64,000 nt of DNA from Coriobacteriia bacterium. Lineage in GTDB: Bacteria; Actinomycetota; Coriobacteriia; Anaerosomatales; PALSA-660. The stretch lies in assembly GCA_025361335.1 (NCBI GenBank), contig JANYAK010000038.1:1-64000 (forward strand), written 5' to 3'. A model generated the notes under the pieces. That model saw only the letters and a list, made by a program, of their open reading frames with translations. It had not been told where the DNA came from and did not search any database. Shown in pieces: positions 30,215 to 40,706 of the stretch (positions are counted from its first letter, which is position 1; every line of letters begins with the position of its first letter). A program made the translations under genes and the position numbers.

Positions 30215-30952
30215 CTATCCCAGGAACGCTCCCAGCACCCCCGCGACGATCACGGCGGGCATGAGGTTGCCCACCGGCAGGCGCTTGATGTCCATCAGGT
30301 CGAGGCCGATCGCGAGGATGAGCGTGCCGCCCACGGTGGACATCTCCCGCACGACCGGGTCGGTGAGGAGCGGTTGAAGCCCGTGCGCCCCCAGGGCGAT
30401 CCCGCCCTGAACGATCAGTATCGGGATGACGGAGAATCCCACGCCGATGCCGAGCGCCGAGGCCAGGGCGACGGACGCGATACCATCGAGCAGCGACTTG
30501 AGATAGAGCAGGTTCGGCGAGCCGAGACCGTCCTGGAGCGATCCGATGATGGTCATGGTGCCCACGCAGTACAGCAGCGACGCGGCGACGAACCCTTCGA
30601 CCATGTGGTGCTCGCCCTCACCCGACGCCGCGAACGCGGGGATGCGATACGCGGTAGCGCGCAGCCACTGGCCGAAGCGCTCCAGCCAGGCCTCGACGCC
30701 TATCGCCTCTCCGATGAGGCCGCCGACCACCAGCGACACGACGAGGACGAGGACGGCGTACCTCGATCCGGCCGCGTCCGCCTTGATCAGCCCCCCGATG
30801 ACCATGACCCCGCCTATCGAGAAGGTCGACAGCCCGAGGGCGACGAAAGCGATCCTGCGGAACCGGTCCGCGATGAAGCGACCGAAGATGAGGCCGATCG
30901 CGGTGCCCGCGAGCACCGCCACGACGTTCGTGATAACGCCGAGCCCTGGCAC
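30215..30952 (-). CDS. DUF554 family membrane protein
   Basis: GVITNVVAVLAGTAIGLIFGRFIADRFRRIAFVALGLSTFSIGG...GTMTIIGSLQDGL. Confidence 0.85.
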   Translation of the reverse strand: MPGLGVITNVVAVLAGTAIGLIFGRFIADRFRRIAFVALGLSTFSIGGVMVIGGLIKADAAGSRYAVLVLVVSLVVGGLIGEAIGVEAWLERFGQWLRATAYRIPAFAASGEGEHHMVEGFVAASLLYCVGTMTIIGSLQDGLGSPNLLYLKSLLDGIASVALASALGIGVGFSVIPILIVQGGIALGAHGLQPLLTDPVVREMSTVGGTLILAIGLDLMDIKRLPVGNLMPAVIVAGVLGAFLG

Positions 30953-31438
30953 CTACTCGTCCTCCTTGGGAAGCCACATGTCCGCGAGCTCGCGAGTGAT
31001 GTTCTCATGACCCTTGGGCAGTCCGCCGTGCGCGTGTCTGCGTGCCGGTCTGCGGGTGGAGGGCGCCGGCGGCGCGTCCTCGAAGATGGTCGAGACCGGC
31101 CGCACGCCAACGGACCTCCCCGCGTGTTCCCGCACGCGCGAGCGCAGTTCCCGGTCGGCGGTCACGACGACCACGTCGCCGCGGGCGGCGATCGCCATGT
31201 CCACGATGACGTCGTCGGCGCTGCCGTCACCTGAGAACCGCACGTGGACGTTGCCATGGACCTCGTCCGCACGCAGGGCTCCCCCGTCGAACACGATGGT
31301 CACGGGACCGACTCCCAGCAACTCGCGCCCGCGCGCCGACATGCGCCGCACCAGCGCGAGCCGCTGGGAGTCGCGGTCGAGGCGGCGCGTGGCGTCGTCA
31401 GCCATGGTCACGTTGTAGCCGTCGATGAGATAGCGCAT
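30953..31438 (-). CDS. NYN-domain (YacP-like) protein
   Basis: MRYLIDGYNVTMAD...ITIVFDGG-like, SADDVIVDMA, VVTADRELRSRVREHAG. Confidence 0.8.
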   Translation of the reverse strand: MRYLIDGYNVTMADDATRRLDRDSQRLALVRRMSARGRELLGVGPVTIVFDGGALRADEVHGNVHVRFSGDGSADDVIVDMAIAARGDVVVVTADRELRSRVREHAGRSVGVRPVSTIFEDAPPAPSTRRPARRHAHGGLPKGHENITRELADMWLPKEDE

Positions 31439-31507
31439 CGCACCATGGTACGCCTGCGAACCGACCGATGCGGCTGTCCCCGTCTCCCGAAGGGTGGACG
31501 GGCGAGC

Positions 31508-32296
31508 CTACTTCGACTCGGACGTGCCGACGCGGAACGACTTCGCCAGGCTCTCCGCCATCGTCACGAACTCGGACGGCATCATGATGATGGTCGTGGT
31601 GTTCTGCTCGGCGCCGACCTCGGTGATCATCTGCATGCGCCGCAGCTCGAGCCCGAGCGGATTCTCCGTGATGATCTTCGCGGCGTCGGCCAGCTTCGAC
31701 GACGACTCCAGCTCCGCCTCGGCCTTGATGATGCGCGCGCGCTTCTCGCGCATGGCCTGGGCCTCCTGGGCCATCGCACGCTGCATGCTGACGGGGATCT
31801 CGACGTCCTTCATCTCGACCATCTCGACCTTGACGCCCCACGGCTCGGTCGCCTGGTCGACGACCGCCTGGAGCGCTTCGTTGATCTTGTCACGCTCCTT
31901 GAGGACCTCGTCCAGCACGTGCTGGCCGATGATGTTGCGGAGGCTCGTCAGCGCCACCTGATAGGACGCGGCGTAGTAGTTGGCCACGCCGACGACCGCT
32001 TTGATCGGGTCCGATATCTTGAGCCATACGACCGCGTTCACCTTGACGGTGACCGAGTCTTTCGTGATGGACTCCTGGCTCTCCATGTCCACGGTCATGG
32101 TCCGCAGGTCCATCTTGCGCTGCGTCTCTATCCCGAGCGGTATGAGCCAGTACAGGCCCGGTCCCCGCAGGCCCTTCAGACGCCCGAGCCGAAACACCAC
32201 GGCGCGCTCGTATTCGTTCGCGACGCGCAGGCCGGAGAGCGCCACGGCTACCAACACGACGACCGGCAATACGAGAAACGCCAGTAGAATGTCCAC
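31508..32296 (-). CDS. SPFH/stomatin-family membrane protein
   Basis: LSGLRVANEYERAVVFRLGRLKGLRGPGLYWLIPLGIETQRKMDLRTMTVDMESQESITKDSVTVKVNAVVW. Confidence 0.92.
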   Translation of the reverse strand: MDILLAFLVLPVVVLVAVALSGLRVANEYERAVVFRLGRLKGLRGPGLYWLIPLGIETQRKMDLRTMTVDMESQESITKDSVTVKVNAVVWLKISDPIKAVVGVANYYAASYQVALTSLRNIIGQHVLDEVLKERDKINEALQAVVDQATEPWGVKVEMVEMKDVEIPVSMQRAMAQEAQAMREKRARIIKAEAELESSSKLADAAKIITENPLGLELRRMQMITEVGAEQNTTTIIMMPSEFVTMAESLAKSFRVGTSESK

Positions 32297-32464
32297 TTGG
32301 GATCCCCCTCCAAAGCACCGATGGAACCACGGCCATCATCATAGCGCCCGACGGCCGGGAGCGGAGGCGCCGGCATCCGAACGCTTACGATGGATAGCCG
32401 CGCGCACGGGTATCCTATCGGGAGACTCGGACGCACGCCCTTCCAGACGATGGGAGCCTTTCTG

Positions 32465-34219
32465 ATGGCGTCCTCACGGCTGTCGGATGCCGCGTCTCTC
32501 TACCTGCGACAGCATGCGGACGATCCGGTCGATTGGTACGAGTGGGGCCCCGCGGCGTTCGAGGCCGCGCAGTCGGCACAGCGGCCGATCTTCCTGTCCG
32601 TCGGCTACTCGGCATGTCACTGGTGCCACGTCATGCAGCGAGAGTCGTTCCGCGATCCCGAGACGGCCGAGCTGCTCAACCGGCGCTTCGTGCCCGTGAA
32701 GGTCGACCGCGAGCTGCGGCCCGATGTCGACGCCCTCTACATGGACTACGTCGTCGCGACCACCGGGCACGGCGGCTGGCCGATGTCGCTGGTGCTGACC
32801 CCCGACCTCCTGCCTCTGCTGGGCGGCACGTACTTCCCCAAGGAGCCGATGGGGGACCTGCCGTCGCTGTGCGGAGTCCTGAACGCGGCCGACGAGGCCT
32901 TCAGCGCGGGCGGCGGCGATCTCGAGCGCGTCTCGCAAGCCTCGCTCGCCTTCCTGCGCGAGCAGGCCGGACCCAGGCCTGCCCGAGAGCTCGACCGGGG
33001 CACCCTCGACACCGCCGCGGAGTACCTCCTGCGCTCGGTCGATACCGAGTCCGGCGGGTTCGGGACCGGGACCAAGTTCCCCGAGGCCCCGCTGCTGCTG
33101 TTCCTCGCCCGCTACCAGTCGCTCGCCCCGGACCCCGGGATCGCCTGGTCCATCGAGACCACGCTCACGTCGATGATCCGCGGCGGCGTCTACGACCAAG
33201 CCGGAGGGGGGCTCTTCCGATACGCCGTGGACCGTCGCTGGCGGACGCCGCACTTCGAGAAGATGCTCTACGACAACGGTCTGCTGCTGTCGTCGCTGGC
33301 CGCCGCCGCCCCGCTTGCCTCCGACGACGCCGTGCGGGCCGAGTATGCGCATGTGGCTCACCAGACAGCTCTGTTCCTACGGCGTGAGCTGACGGCGCCG
33401 GAGGGTGGCCTGTACGCGTCGCTGGCGGCCGACACCGCCGGGCTCGAGGGCGCCACCTACCTGTGGACCAGAGCTCAGCTCGAGACGGCGCTCGCACCGG
33501 CCGCGTACCGGGTCGCGCTCGCTCACCTCGGCGCCGACTCGGTGACGGAGCCGTTCACGCTCACTCGGTCGCGAGGTCGCGACGCAGACGCCGATGTCGT
33601 CGACGGCGTGCTCGAGTTCATCGCGGGGGACCGTGCGCGACGGCCGCAGCCGGAAGCCGACACCAAGGTCGTGACCTCGTGGAACATGATCGCCGCGCGC
33701 GGCCTCATGGAGGCGGGGATGGCCTTCAGCGACTCCGGGATGTCCGCCCTCGGATTGGAGACCCTCGTCTCGGTTCTCGACATGTCGCTGTCCGCCGGGA
33801 CACTGCGACATGTCGCCGATGACCCTTCGGTCGCCGACGTCCGCCTCATCGAGGATCACGCTCACGCCGCGGCCGCGTGCCTGACAGCTCATCAGGCGAC
33901 GGGCGACCCGGTATGGATCGACCGAGCCGCTTTCCTGCATCGAGAGACGCTGCGGAGGTTCGCGGACGGGGACGCGCTCTATATGACGCCCGCCGGCACC
34001 GAGCTCCCCGTCAGGCCTCGCGAGCAGGGCGACCAGCCGACTCCGTCGGGCGCCGCCACCGCTGTCGAGAACGCCTTGTTGCTGGCGGAGGCGACCGGCG
34101 ATGAGGGATACCGGGAGTTCGCGCGGCAGGCGATCCGCCGATTCTGGGCCCTGGCCGACGCCGCGCCCGAGCATGCGGGAAAGGCGCTCGAGTGCGCCGC
34201 CCGGATGGCCGGAGCCTGA
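32465..34219 (+). CDS. Thioredoxin domain-containing protein, DUF255/YyaL-like
   Basis: SRLSDAASLYLRQHADDPVDWYEWGPAAFEAA...GYSACHWCHVMQRESFRDPETAELLN; barrel C-terminal part. ATG at 32450 or 32465. Confidence 0.9.
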   Translation: MASSRLSDAASLYLRQHADDPVDWYEWGPAAFEAAQSAQRPIFLSVGYSACHWCHVMQRESFRDPETAELLNRRFVPVKVDRELRPDVDALYMDYVVATTGHGGWPMSLVLTPDLLPLLGGTYFPKEPMGDLPSLCGVLNAADEAFSAGGGDLERVSQASLAFLREQAGPRPARELDRGTLDTAAEYLLRSVDTESGGFGTGTKFPEAPLLLFLARYQSLAPDPGIAWSIETTLTSMIRGGVYDQAGGGLFRYAVDRRWRTPHFEKMLYDNGLLLSSLAAAAPLASDDAVRAEYAHVAHQTALFLRRELTAPEGGLYASLAADTAGLEGATYLWTRAQLETALAPAAYRVALAHLGADSVTEPFTLTRSRGRDADADVVDGVLEFIAGDRARRPQPEADTKVVTSWNMIAARGLMEAGMAFSDSGMSALGLETLVSVLDMSLSAGTLRHVADDPSVADVRLIEDHAHAAAACLTAHQATGDPVWIDRAAFLHRETLRRFADGDALYMTPAGTELPVRPREQGDQPTPSGAATAVENALLLAEATGDEGYREFARQAIRRFWALADAAPEHAGKALECAARMAGA

Positions 34220-34234
34220 AGCCGCCCCGGCGCG

Positions 34235-35449
34235 CTATCGTCGCCCGCGACGCCTTCCCATGACGCGACCGCCGAAGGCGCGGCGCTTCTTGCGCGCCGT
34301 CAAGCGCCCGGCGCGAGGGACGGCACGTTCCCGGTACGGGAATCCCTCGAGCTCCTCGACCGGGATCTCGGAGTCGATCAGCATCTCGATCGCGTCGAGG
34401 TCGGGGAACTCCATGATGGACACGAACGTGAACGCGGTGCCGCTGGCTCCCGCTCGCGCGGTGCGACCGATGCGGTGCACGTAGTCCTCGGGGCTGTTCG
34501 GCACGTCGTAGTTGACCACGTGGCTGATGTCGTCGACGTCGATGCCGCGGCTCATCACGTCCGTCGCCACGAGCACGCGGATCCGGCCGTCGCGGAACCG
34601 TTCAAGCGCCTTGGTGCGCTGCTCCTGCGACCGGTCGGAGTGCATCGCGGTCGCCTTCACCCCCGCGCGCTCCAGCGCGCTGACGACGGCGTCGGCGCGC
34701 TGCTTCGTGCGCGTGAACACGAGCGTCCGGTCGAAGTCTCCGTGCGCCTTCATGAGCGCGACCATCAGGTCGACCTTCTGCGAGTCGTCGACCGGGTAGA
34801 GCGCCTGGTGGATGGCCTCGATGGGGGTCCCGGTGGGAGCCACGTCCACACGCACGGGGTCGACCAGGTTCTTGTTCACTATTCGCAGGACCTCAGGCGC
34901 CATCGTGGCGGAGAACAGGAGCGTCTGCCGCTTGTGAGGCAACTGCGCCAGGATGCGGCGGACGTCGGGCCAAAAGCCCATATCGAGCATGCGGTCGGCT
35001 TCGTCGAGAACGAGGATCTCCACCCGGCCGAGGTCGGCCGCCTTGCGGTTCACGAGGTCGAGCAACCGCCCGGGCGTGGCGACCAGCATGTCGACGCCCT
35101 TCTTCAGCGCCGCCGTCTGCGGATCGATCGGCACGCCTCCCAGTGCCGCAAGCACGCGATGTCCCGTATGCGCGGCCACCGCGGTGGAGAACACCTCGAT
35201 CTGCTGCGCGAGCTCGCGCGTCGGCGAGACCACCAGGATGCGGAGCACTCCCTCGGCGGGGATCCTCTGGAACGCCGGCAGGACGAACGCCGCCGTCTTG
35301 CCGGTGCCCGTCTGCGCACACCCCACGACGTCGCGGCCCTCGAGCACCAGCGGGATGGCCTGAGCCTGGATGGGCGTCGGCTCGACGTAGCCGAGCGCCG
35401 CGACGGCATTGGTGAGTTCGGGCGTGAGACCGAGTGGATCGAAGGACAT
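34235..35449 (-). CDS. DEAD-box RNA helicase
   Basis: VEPTPIQAQAIP, AQTGTGKTAAFVLP, LDEADRMLDMGF, SAT, HRIGRTARAG. Confidence 0.95.
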   Translation of the reverse strand: MSFDPLGLTPELTNAVAALGYVEPTPIQAQAIPLVLEGRDVVGCAQTGTGKTAAFVLPAFQRIPAEGVLRILVVSPTRELAQQIEVFSTAVAAHTGHRVLAALGGVPIDPQTAALKKGVDMLVATPGRLLDLVNRKAADLGRVEILVLDEADRMLDMGFWPDVRRILAQLPHKRQTLLFSATMAPEVLRIVNKNLVDPVRVDVAPTGTPIEAIHQALYPVDDSQKVDLMVALMKAHGDFDRTLVFTRTKQRADAVVSALERAGVKATAMHSDRSQEQRTKALERFRDGRIRVLVATDVMSRGIDVDDISHVVNYDVPNSPEDYVHRIGRTARAGASGTAFTFVSIMEFPDLDAIEMLIDSEIPVEELEGFPYRERAVPRAGRLTARKKRRAFGGRVMGRRRGRR

Positions 35450-35582
35450 GGAGTGACTTCCTGCTGGATGCGTCGCCATCAAGGGCGGACCGATACGTGT
35501 GGCGAGCGCGGGTTCTACATTCCCAAAGGCACCCGGGGGTGGCCCGAGTATAGGGCAGTCGCCGAACCGGTGTCGATTCGCC

Positions 35583-36620
35583 TCAGCCCAGCAGCGGGTG
35601 CAGCGCCTCGCACAGACGGTCGACGTCATCCTCAGTGGTGTCCCACGAACAGACCCAGCGAGCCACGGTCGTGCCGTCCGCGCGCACATCCCATTCGTAG
35701 AAGTCCGCGACGGCTTGCAGCAGCGGCACGGCCGCGGTCGGCAGCACGGGGAACAACTCGTTGGCAGCCACCGGGTACGCGAAACCCACGCCGGCGGCGC
35801 GCGCGCCGATCTCGAGCCGGCTGGCCATGGCGTTGGCGTGATCCGCGAGCTCCAACCACAGGTCGCCGGCGTACAAGGCCGTGAACTGCGACGACACGAA
35901 CCGCATCTTGCTCGCCAGCTGGGAGCCGACCTTGCGGACGTACTTGAAGCCCTCGCCCAGCCCCGGGGTCAGGAAGCAGACCGCCTCCCCGAACAGCATC
36001 CCGTTCTTGGTGCCGCCGAAGCTCAGCATGTCCACGCCCGCGTCGGTCGTGAACGCGCGGATCGGCAGCGCGAGCGACGCTGCCGCGTTCGCCACGCGGG
36101 CCCCGTCCATGTGCAGCAGCATGCCGTTGCCGTGGCAGTAGTCCGCCAACGCTCGTACCTCGTCCGGCGAATAGACCACTCCCGTCTCCGCGACCTGGCT
36201 GATCGAGGCGACCCTCGGCTGGGCGTGATGCTCGACTCCGGTGAGCAGGCGCACGCTCGGTTCCATGGACTCGACCGTGAGCTTCCCGTCCCGGGTGGGC
36301 AGGCCCATCACCTTGGCGCCCAGGAAGTACTCGGGCGCCCCGCATTCGTCGGTGTTGACGTGGGCGGTCGCCGGACACAGGACGGCCTGGCCTGGGCGCA
36401 CGACCGAGGACAGCGCCGTGACGTTCGCGCCCGTGCCGTTGAACACGAAGTACACACGGGCGTCGTCGCCGACATGGCCTCTCAGCGTGGCCACGGCTTC
36501 ATCCGTCCACGGGTCGTAGCCGTACGCATGGACGTGACCGGCGTTGGCCGCGGCGATCGCGGCGAGGACGGCGGGGTGCGCGCCCGAGTTGTTGTCGGAG
36601 GCGAATGTGCGTGATGACAT
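35583..36620 (-). CDS. Low-specificity L-threonine aldolase / beta-eliminating lyase
   Basis: MSSRTFASDNNSGAHPAVLAAIAAANAGHVHAYGYDPWT...MDGARVANAAA...LSFGGTKNGMLFGEAV. Confidence 0.9.
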   Translation of the reverse strand: MSSRTFASDNNSGAHPAVLAAIAAANAGHVHAYGYDPWTDEAVATLRGHVGDDARVYFVFNGTGANVTALSSVVRPGQAVLCPATAHVNTDECGAPEYFLGAKVMGLPTRDGKLTVESMEPSVRLLTGVEHHAQPRVASISQVAETGVVYSPDEVRALADYCHGNGMLLHMDGARVANAAASLALPIRAFTTDAGVDMLSFGGTKNGMLFGEAVCFLTPGLGEGFKYVRKVGSQLASKMRFVSSQFTALYAGDLWLELADHANAMASRLEIGARAAGVGFAYPVAANELFPVLPTAAVPLLQAVADFYEWDVRADGTTVARWVCSWDTTEDDVDRLCEALHPLLG

Positions 36621-36692
36621 GGCTGGGCTCCTCGGGCAGACATTCGCGGTGGCCCCCGTAGGATACCCTCCCGGCGCGGGTATCATGCGGAC

Positions 36693-37367
36693 ATGTCATC
36701 CATGCCGACCCTACAGGCGCTTGGCTCCACGTTGCTCACGGACGTGGGCCGCTACGGCTACGCCGCTCTGGCCGCCGGCGTCTTTCTGGAGAACGCCGGG
36801 CTGCCCGTGCCGGGCGAGACGATGCTGCTCACGGCGGCCGCGCTCGCAGCCCGAGGCCGCCTCTCCATCGTGCTCGTCGGCCTTGTGGCGGCCGCCGCCG
36901 CGATCACGGGAGACAACATCGGCTTCGCCATCGGGCGGGAGGGCGGCCGGCCGTTCCTGGAGCGGTTCGGGCGATGGGTGTTCGTCACACCGGAGAGGCT
37001 CGATCGGATGGACGCCTTCTTCAAGAAGCGCGGCCCCGTGGCGGTCTTCTCGGCACGATTCATCCCCGCCCTGCGCGTCGTCGCGGCACTGGTCGCGGGC
37101 GCGTCGGCCATGCCGTGGCACACGTTTCTCACGTACAACGCGCTCGGGGCCGTGGCCTGGTCGATCGTCGTGTGCACGATCGGATACACCGGGGCCGACG
37201 CCGCCTCCAGGGCGCTCCCGTGGATACGCACGGCGCACCTGGGGGTGTGGGGGCTGCTCGCGGGCACGGCCGTGGTGCTGCTCGCGCACATGTTCTTCGA
37301 GATCGTGCACGAGCGACGCCTCAGGACCGCGGCGGCCCGGCACGAGCGACCGAAACGACATCGATGA
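36693..37367 (+). CDS. DedA-family membrane protein
   Basis: GVFLENAGLPVPGETMLLTAAALA...GDNIGFAIGREGGRPFLERFG...FSARFIPALRVVAALVAGAS. Confidence 0.9.
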   Translation: MSSMPTLQALGSTLLTDVGRYGYAALAAGVFLENAGLPVPGETMLLTAAALAARGRLSIVLVGLVAAAAAITGDNIGFAIGREGGRPFLERFGRWVFVTPERLDRMDAFFKKRGPVAVFSARFIPALRVVAALVAGASAMPWHTFLTYNALGAVAWSIVVCTIGYTGADAASRALPWIRTAHLGVWGLLAGTAVVLLAHMFFEIVHERRLRTAAARHERPKRHR

Positions 37368-37428
37368 CGCGTGCCCCCGCACCCCGGCTGCCGCGCCACG
37401 GCACCCCGGCTGCGCCGCGGCGACCATG

Positions 37429-39855
37429 TCACTCGTACGCGATGGCGTCGCGCACGCTGACCTGCGAGGCACGGAACGCCGGGAGCAGGCTCGCGCCCGC
37501 GGAGATGATCGAGACGATCGCCAGCCACAGGAACATCCCGCCCCACGAGAACTCGTAGGACAGCGGGATGGTGATCGCCTTCTCGAGCAGCCGCACGAGC
37601 CCCAGGCTGACCGGGTAGGTGAACAGGGCCCCCAGCAGCCAGCTGAGCGTGCCGATGACCACGCCTTCGGTGACGAACACCTGGTAGATGGATGCGTGCG
37701 AGGCTCCGACCGCGCGCATCACGCCGATCTCGCGCGTGCTCTCGAGCACGTTGATGATCATGGTCCCCGACAGCCCGATGATGCCGACCGCGGCCAAGAT
37801 GACCGCCATGATGATGAGGAACGTGACGAGGATGCCGAGTTCGCTGGAAAGGCTGGCTGCCATGGCCTTCTGGTTGCGGACGCTTGCGACGGCGAAGCCC
37901 GCATCCTTCAGCCGCTGCTCGAGCCGGTCGCCGGTCTGGCGCTGGCCGAAGTCCGTCTGGTCCGCGGCGCGCACCACCATCCGCCCGATGCCGCCGGCCT
38001 CAGCCAGCGCGCTCTCCAGATAGTTGCGCTCGACGAAGACCGCGGACCCCATGAGCTGGCCCTGCACGATCCCCACGATCCGCCACTCCCGCTCCTTGTC
38101 GAGGACCGTGAACGTGCGCACGTCGCCGACATGGATGCCGTCGTCGTTGGCGACATCGGTGTTCACGACGACCTCGCCCTCGTCGCCCGGCGCCAGCCAA
38201 CGGCCGGCGACGAGGCGAGGGGTCACGAACGTGGTCGTCGCTGGAAGACCGATCACGGAGATCCCCTCGTCCTCCGTGCCGCCAGGCCGCTTGAGCGAGG
38301 CCTGTCGCACGAGCCACGTCTCGACGGCCGTCACCCCGGGCGTCCGCAGCGCCTCGCGCTCCACCGCGGAGGCGTTGACCGGCTGCTGGAAGCTCACCTC
38401 GACGTCGTAGCGCCACCAGCTCGCGACATCGTCCACCGTGCGGAGCATCGACGTGCGCACGCTCATGACCGACATGACGACCACGGACGCCAGGGTGAGC
38501 GTGGTCAGCGTCAGCGCGAGTCGGCCCTTGCGCAGGAAGGTGTTGCGCAGCGCCAGCGCCACCGGCCGCGGCAGCCCCCTCACGAGCCCGAGGATCCGAT
38601 CGATGACACCGTGACCGAAGCCGGCGGCCGACATCCCCGTCGAGTTGAGGGCCCGCACCACCGTCACTCGCGTGCCGGAGCGGATCGGAAGGTAGGCCGC
38701 CGCGAGGGGCACGACGAGTCCCACGCAGATGGCCAGCGCGACGGCATAGCCGGGCGGTCCGGCCGGGGCGTCGCCGAAGTTGAGCAGGCCGCCGCCGAAC
38801 CTCGCGAACCAGGCCGCCCAGTAGCTTCCCGTCGGCAGGCCGACCGCGACGGCAAGCACGCCATACACGGCCACGAGCGCCAGGTACATCCACATGATCT
38901 GCGACGAGCGGGCGCCCACCGCCTTCATCACGCCGATCTGCCGGACCTGCTGAGAGACCAGGGCGGATACCGTGTTGACGACGAGGAACCCCGACAGCAT
39001 GAGCGCCATCACCCCGAGCGCGAGCAGAAGGACCGCCACCGCCCGGAAGATGTCGCCGAGGAAGTGGCTCCCGGGCTCGGGGACCTGCATGCCGAACACC
39101 CGCACGCCCCGAGGCGCCAGCACGTCGTCGCGCAGCCGTATCGCGATGCGGCTGGCCTCGTCGCGGGTGATGTCGGGCCGGTCCATGGATACGACGATGC
39201 GGTTGTACTCCGCGGCCTGGCCGAGCGCCCCCATCTCGGCCATCGAGACGAACCCGCTGATGTGGCCCGAGAACATGGCCGGGATGGCGTTGATGTCGTG
39301 CGCATAGCCTGTGACGCGCAGGACGCGCTTCGTGCCGTCGCCCGCGTCGACCGTGATGACATCGCCGACGACGGGCGAATCCTGCTGGAGCGCGGAGCGC
39401 TCGAGGACGACCTCGCCGGCCGCGGGCGGCCACGAGACGCCTGAGTCGGGAAACACACGCTCCACGCGAGCGGTCGCCCAGTCCTCGGAAGCGACCAGCT
39501 CGATGCTGCGCGAGCGTTGCGCCAACGTGACACCCGCGGGGGGTTGGGCCTGGGAGCGCAGGTCTCCCGGAAGGTACCTGAACACGACGCTTCTGCGTCC
39601 AGCCACGGCACCCACGCCCGCGGAGCGTTCCACCGCGCGCAAGAGGTCGGATCCGCAGTCGCTCGTGTAGAGCGTCGCGTCACCCGGCACCGAGCGCGGA
39701 AAGTTCGCGTCGAAGGACTGCAGGAGCATGCCGCGGCCGCCGAGGACCACGAGGATCGCGAACACACCGACGGCGATCGATAGGACGGTCAGCAGGGTCC
39801 TGACCTTGTGCGCCAGCAGGTCGCGGCCGATCTTGGCCCAACGGGGATCAGGCAT
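37429..39855 (-). CDS. ABC transporter permease, two FtsX/MacB-like modules
   Basis: [37 protein letters not shown]...; [12 protein letters not shown] near C-terminus. Confidence 0.9.
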   Translation of the reverse strand: MPDPRWAKIGRDLLAHKVRTLLTVLSIAVGVFAILVVLGGRGMLLQSFDANFPRSVPGDATLYTSDCGSDLLRAVERSAGVGAVAGRRSVVFRYLPGDLRSQAQPPAGVTLAQRSRSIELVASEDWATARVERVFPDSGVSWPPAAGEVVLERSALQQDSPVVGDVITVDAGDGTKRVLRVTGYAHDINAIPAMFSGHISGFVSMAEMGALGQAAEYNRIVVSMDRPDITRDEASRIAIRLRDDVLAPRGVRVFGMQVPEPGSHFLGDIFRAVAVLLLALGVMALMLSGFLVVNTVSALVSQQVRQIGVMKAVGARSSQIMWMYLALVAVYGVLAVAVGLPTGSYWAAWFARFGGGLLNFGDAPAGPPGYAVALAICVGLVVPLAAAYLPIRSGTRVTVVRALNSTGMSAAGFGHGVIDRILGLVRGLPRPVALALRNTFLRKGRLALTLTTLTLASVVVMSVMSVRTSMLRTVDDVASWWRYDVEVSFQQPVNASAVEREALRTPGVTAVETWLVRQASLKRPGGTEDEGISVIGLPATTTFVTPRLVAGRWLAPGDEGEVVVNTDVANDDGIHVGDVRTFTVLDKEREWRIVGIVQGQLMGSAVFVERNYLESALAEAGGIGRMVVRAADQTDFGQRQTGDRLEQRLKDAGFAVASVRNQKAMAASLSSELGILVTFLIIMAVILAAVGIIGLSGTMIINVLESTREIGVMRAVGASHASIYQVFVTEGVVIGTLSWLLGALFTYPVSLGLVRLLEKAITIPLSYEFSWGGMFLWLAIVSIISAGASLLPAFRASQVSVRDAIAYE

Positions 39856-40630
39856 CGCGGCGAGCCGGCACCCGCATCGGGTTCCGTGCATCCTCCACGA
39901 TCTCGCCGTCACGGACGTGCAGGGCGCGCGTCACCCGGGCGGCGAGGTCGTCGTCATGGGTCACCATGACGATGGTCTTCCCTCGATGGACCAGCTGCTC
40001 GAACAGCCCGAAGACGGCCTCGGCCGTCGCGGAGTCCAGGTTCCCGGTCGGCTCGTCGGCCGCCAGGATCGGCGGGTCGTTTGCCAGGGCCCTCGCGATG
40101 GCGACCCGCTGCTGCTGGCCTCCCGACAGGGCGGCTGGGAGCTTGTACGCCTGGTCGGCCATCTCGACCTGCTCTAGAAGGGCCATGGCGTAACCCTCCC
40201 GCTCCCGGCGGGCGTGCACGTTGCAGAAGTCCATTGGCAACATGACGTTCTCCACGACCGTGAGCGTCGGGAGCAGCTGGAAGAACTGGAAGACGACGCC
40301 GATCGTGCGCCCGCGCCACATGGCCAGACGATTCTCCCCCAGCTCGTGCACCGGGGTCCCGGCCACGACGACGCCGCCGGACGTGGGCCGATCGATGCCG
40401 GTGATCATGTTGATCAGGGTCGTCTTCCCCGAACCCGACTTGCCGATGAGCCCGACGAACTCTCCCGCCTCGACCGCGAGGTCGATGCTCTTGAGCGCGG
40501 TGAAAGGCACCTCGCCGGTGTCGTACACCTTGACGACCGACGACAGATCGATGAGCGCGCTGCCCCTTGATTCGAGCGACAAAGTCTTCGTTTCCCTTCG
40601 GAAGGACTCATCGCCCTCCAGCCGGCACAT
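39848..40630 (-). CDS. ABC transporter ATP-binding protein (LolD/MacB-like)
   Basis: [26 protein letters not shown]...[34 protein letters not shown]; start codon uncertain. Confidence 0.9.
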   Translation of the reverse strand: MCRLEGDESFRRETKTLSLESRGSALIDLSSVVKVYDTGEVPFTALKSIDLAVEAGEFVGLIGKSGSGKTTLINMITGIDRPTSGGVVVAGTPVHELGENRLAMWRGRTIGVVFQFFQLLPTLTVVENVMLPMDFCNVHARREREGYAMALLEQVEMADQAYKLPAALSGGQQQRVAIARALANDPPILAADEPTGNLDSATAEAVFGLFEQLVHRGKTIVMVTHDDDLAARVTRALHVRDGEIVEDARNPMRVPARRDA

Positions 40631-40706
40631 CGCGCGAGGGCGCCGCTCGAGGGTACGACTTCGCGCACGAGCGGCCAACCGTCGCTCGCCCGACGGCCGC
40701 GACGGA

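Noticed and set aside
36544-39444. 966-aa plus-strand ORF
   Set aside because: Antisense to threonine aldolase and FtsX permease; low-complexity shadow ORF.
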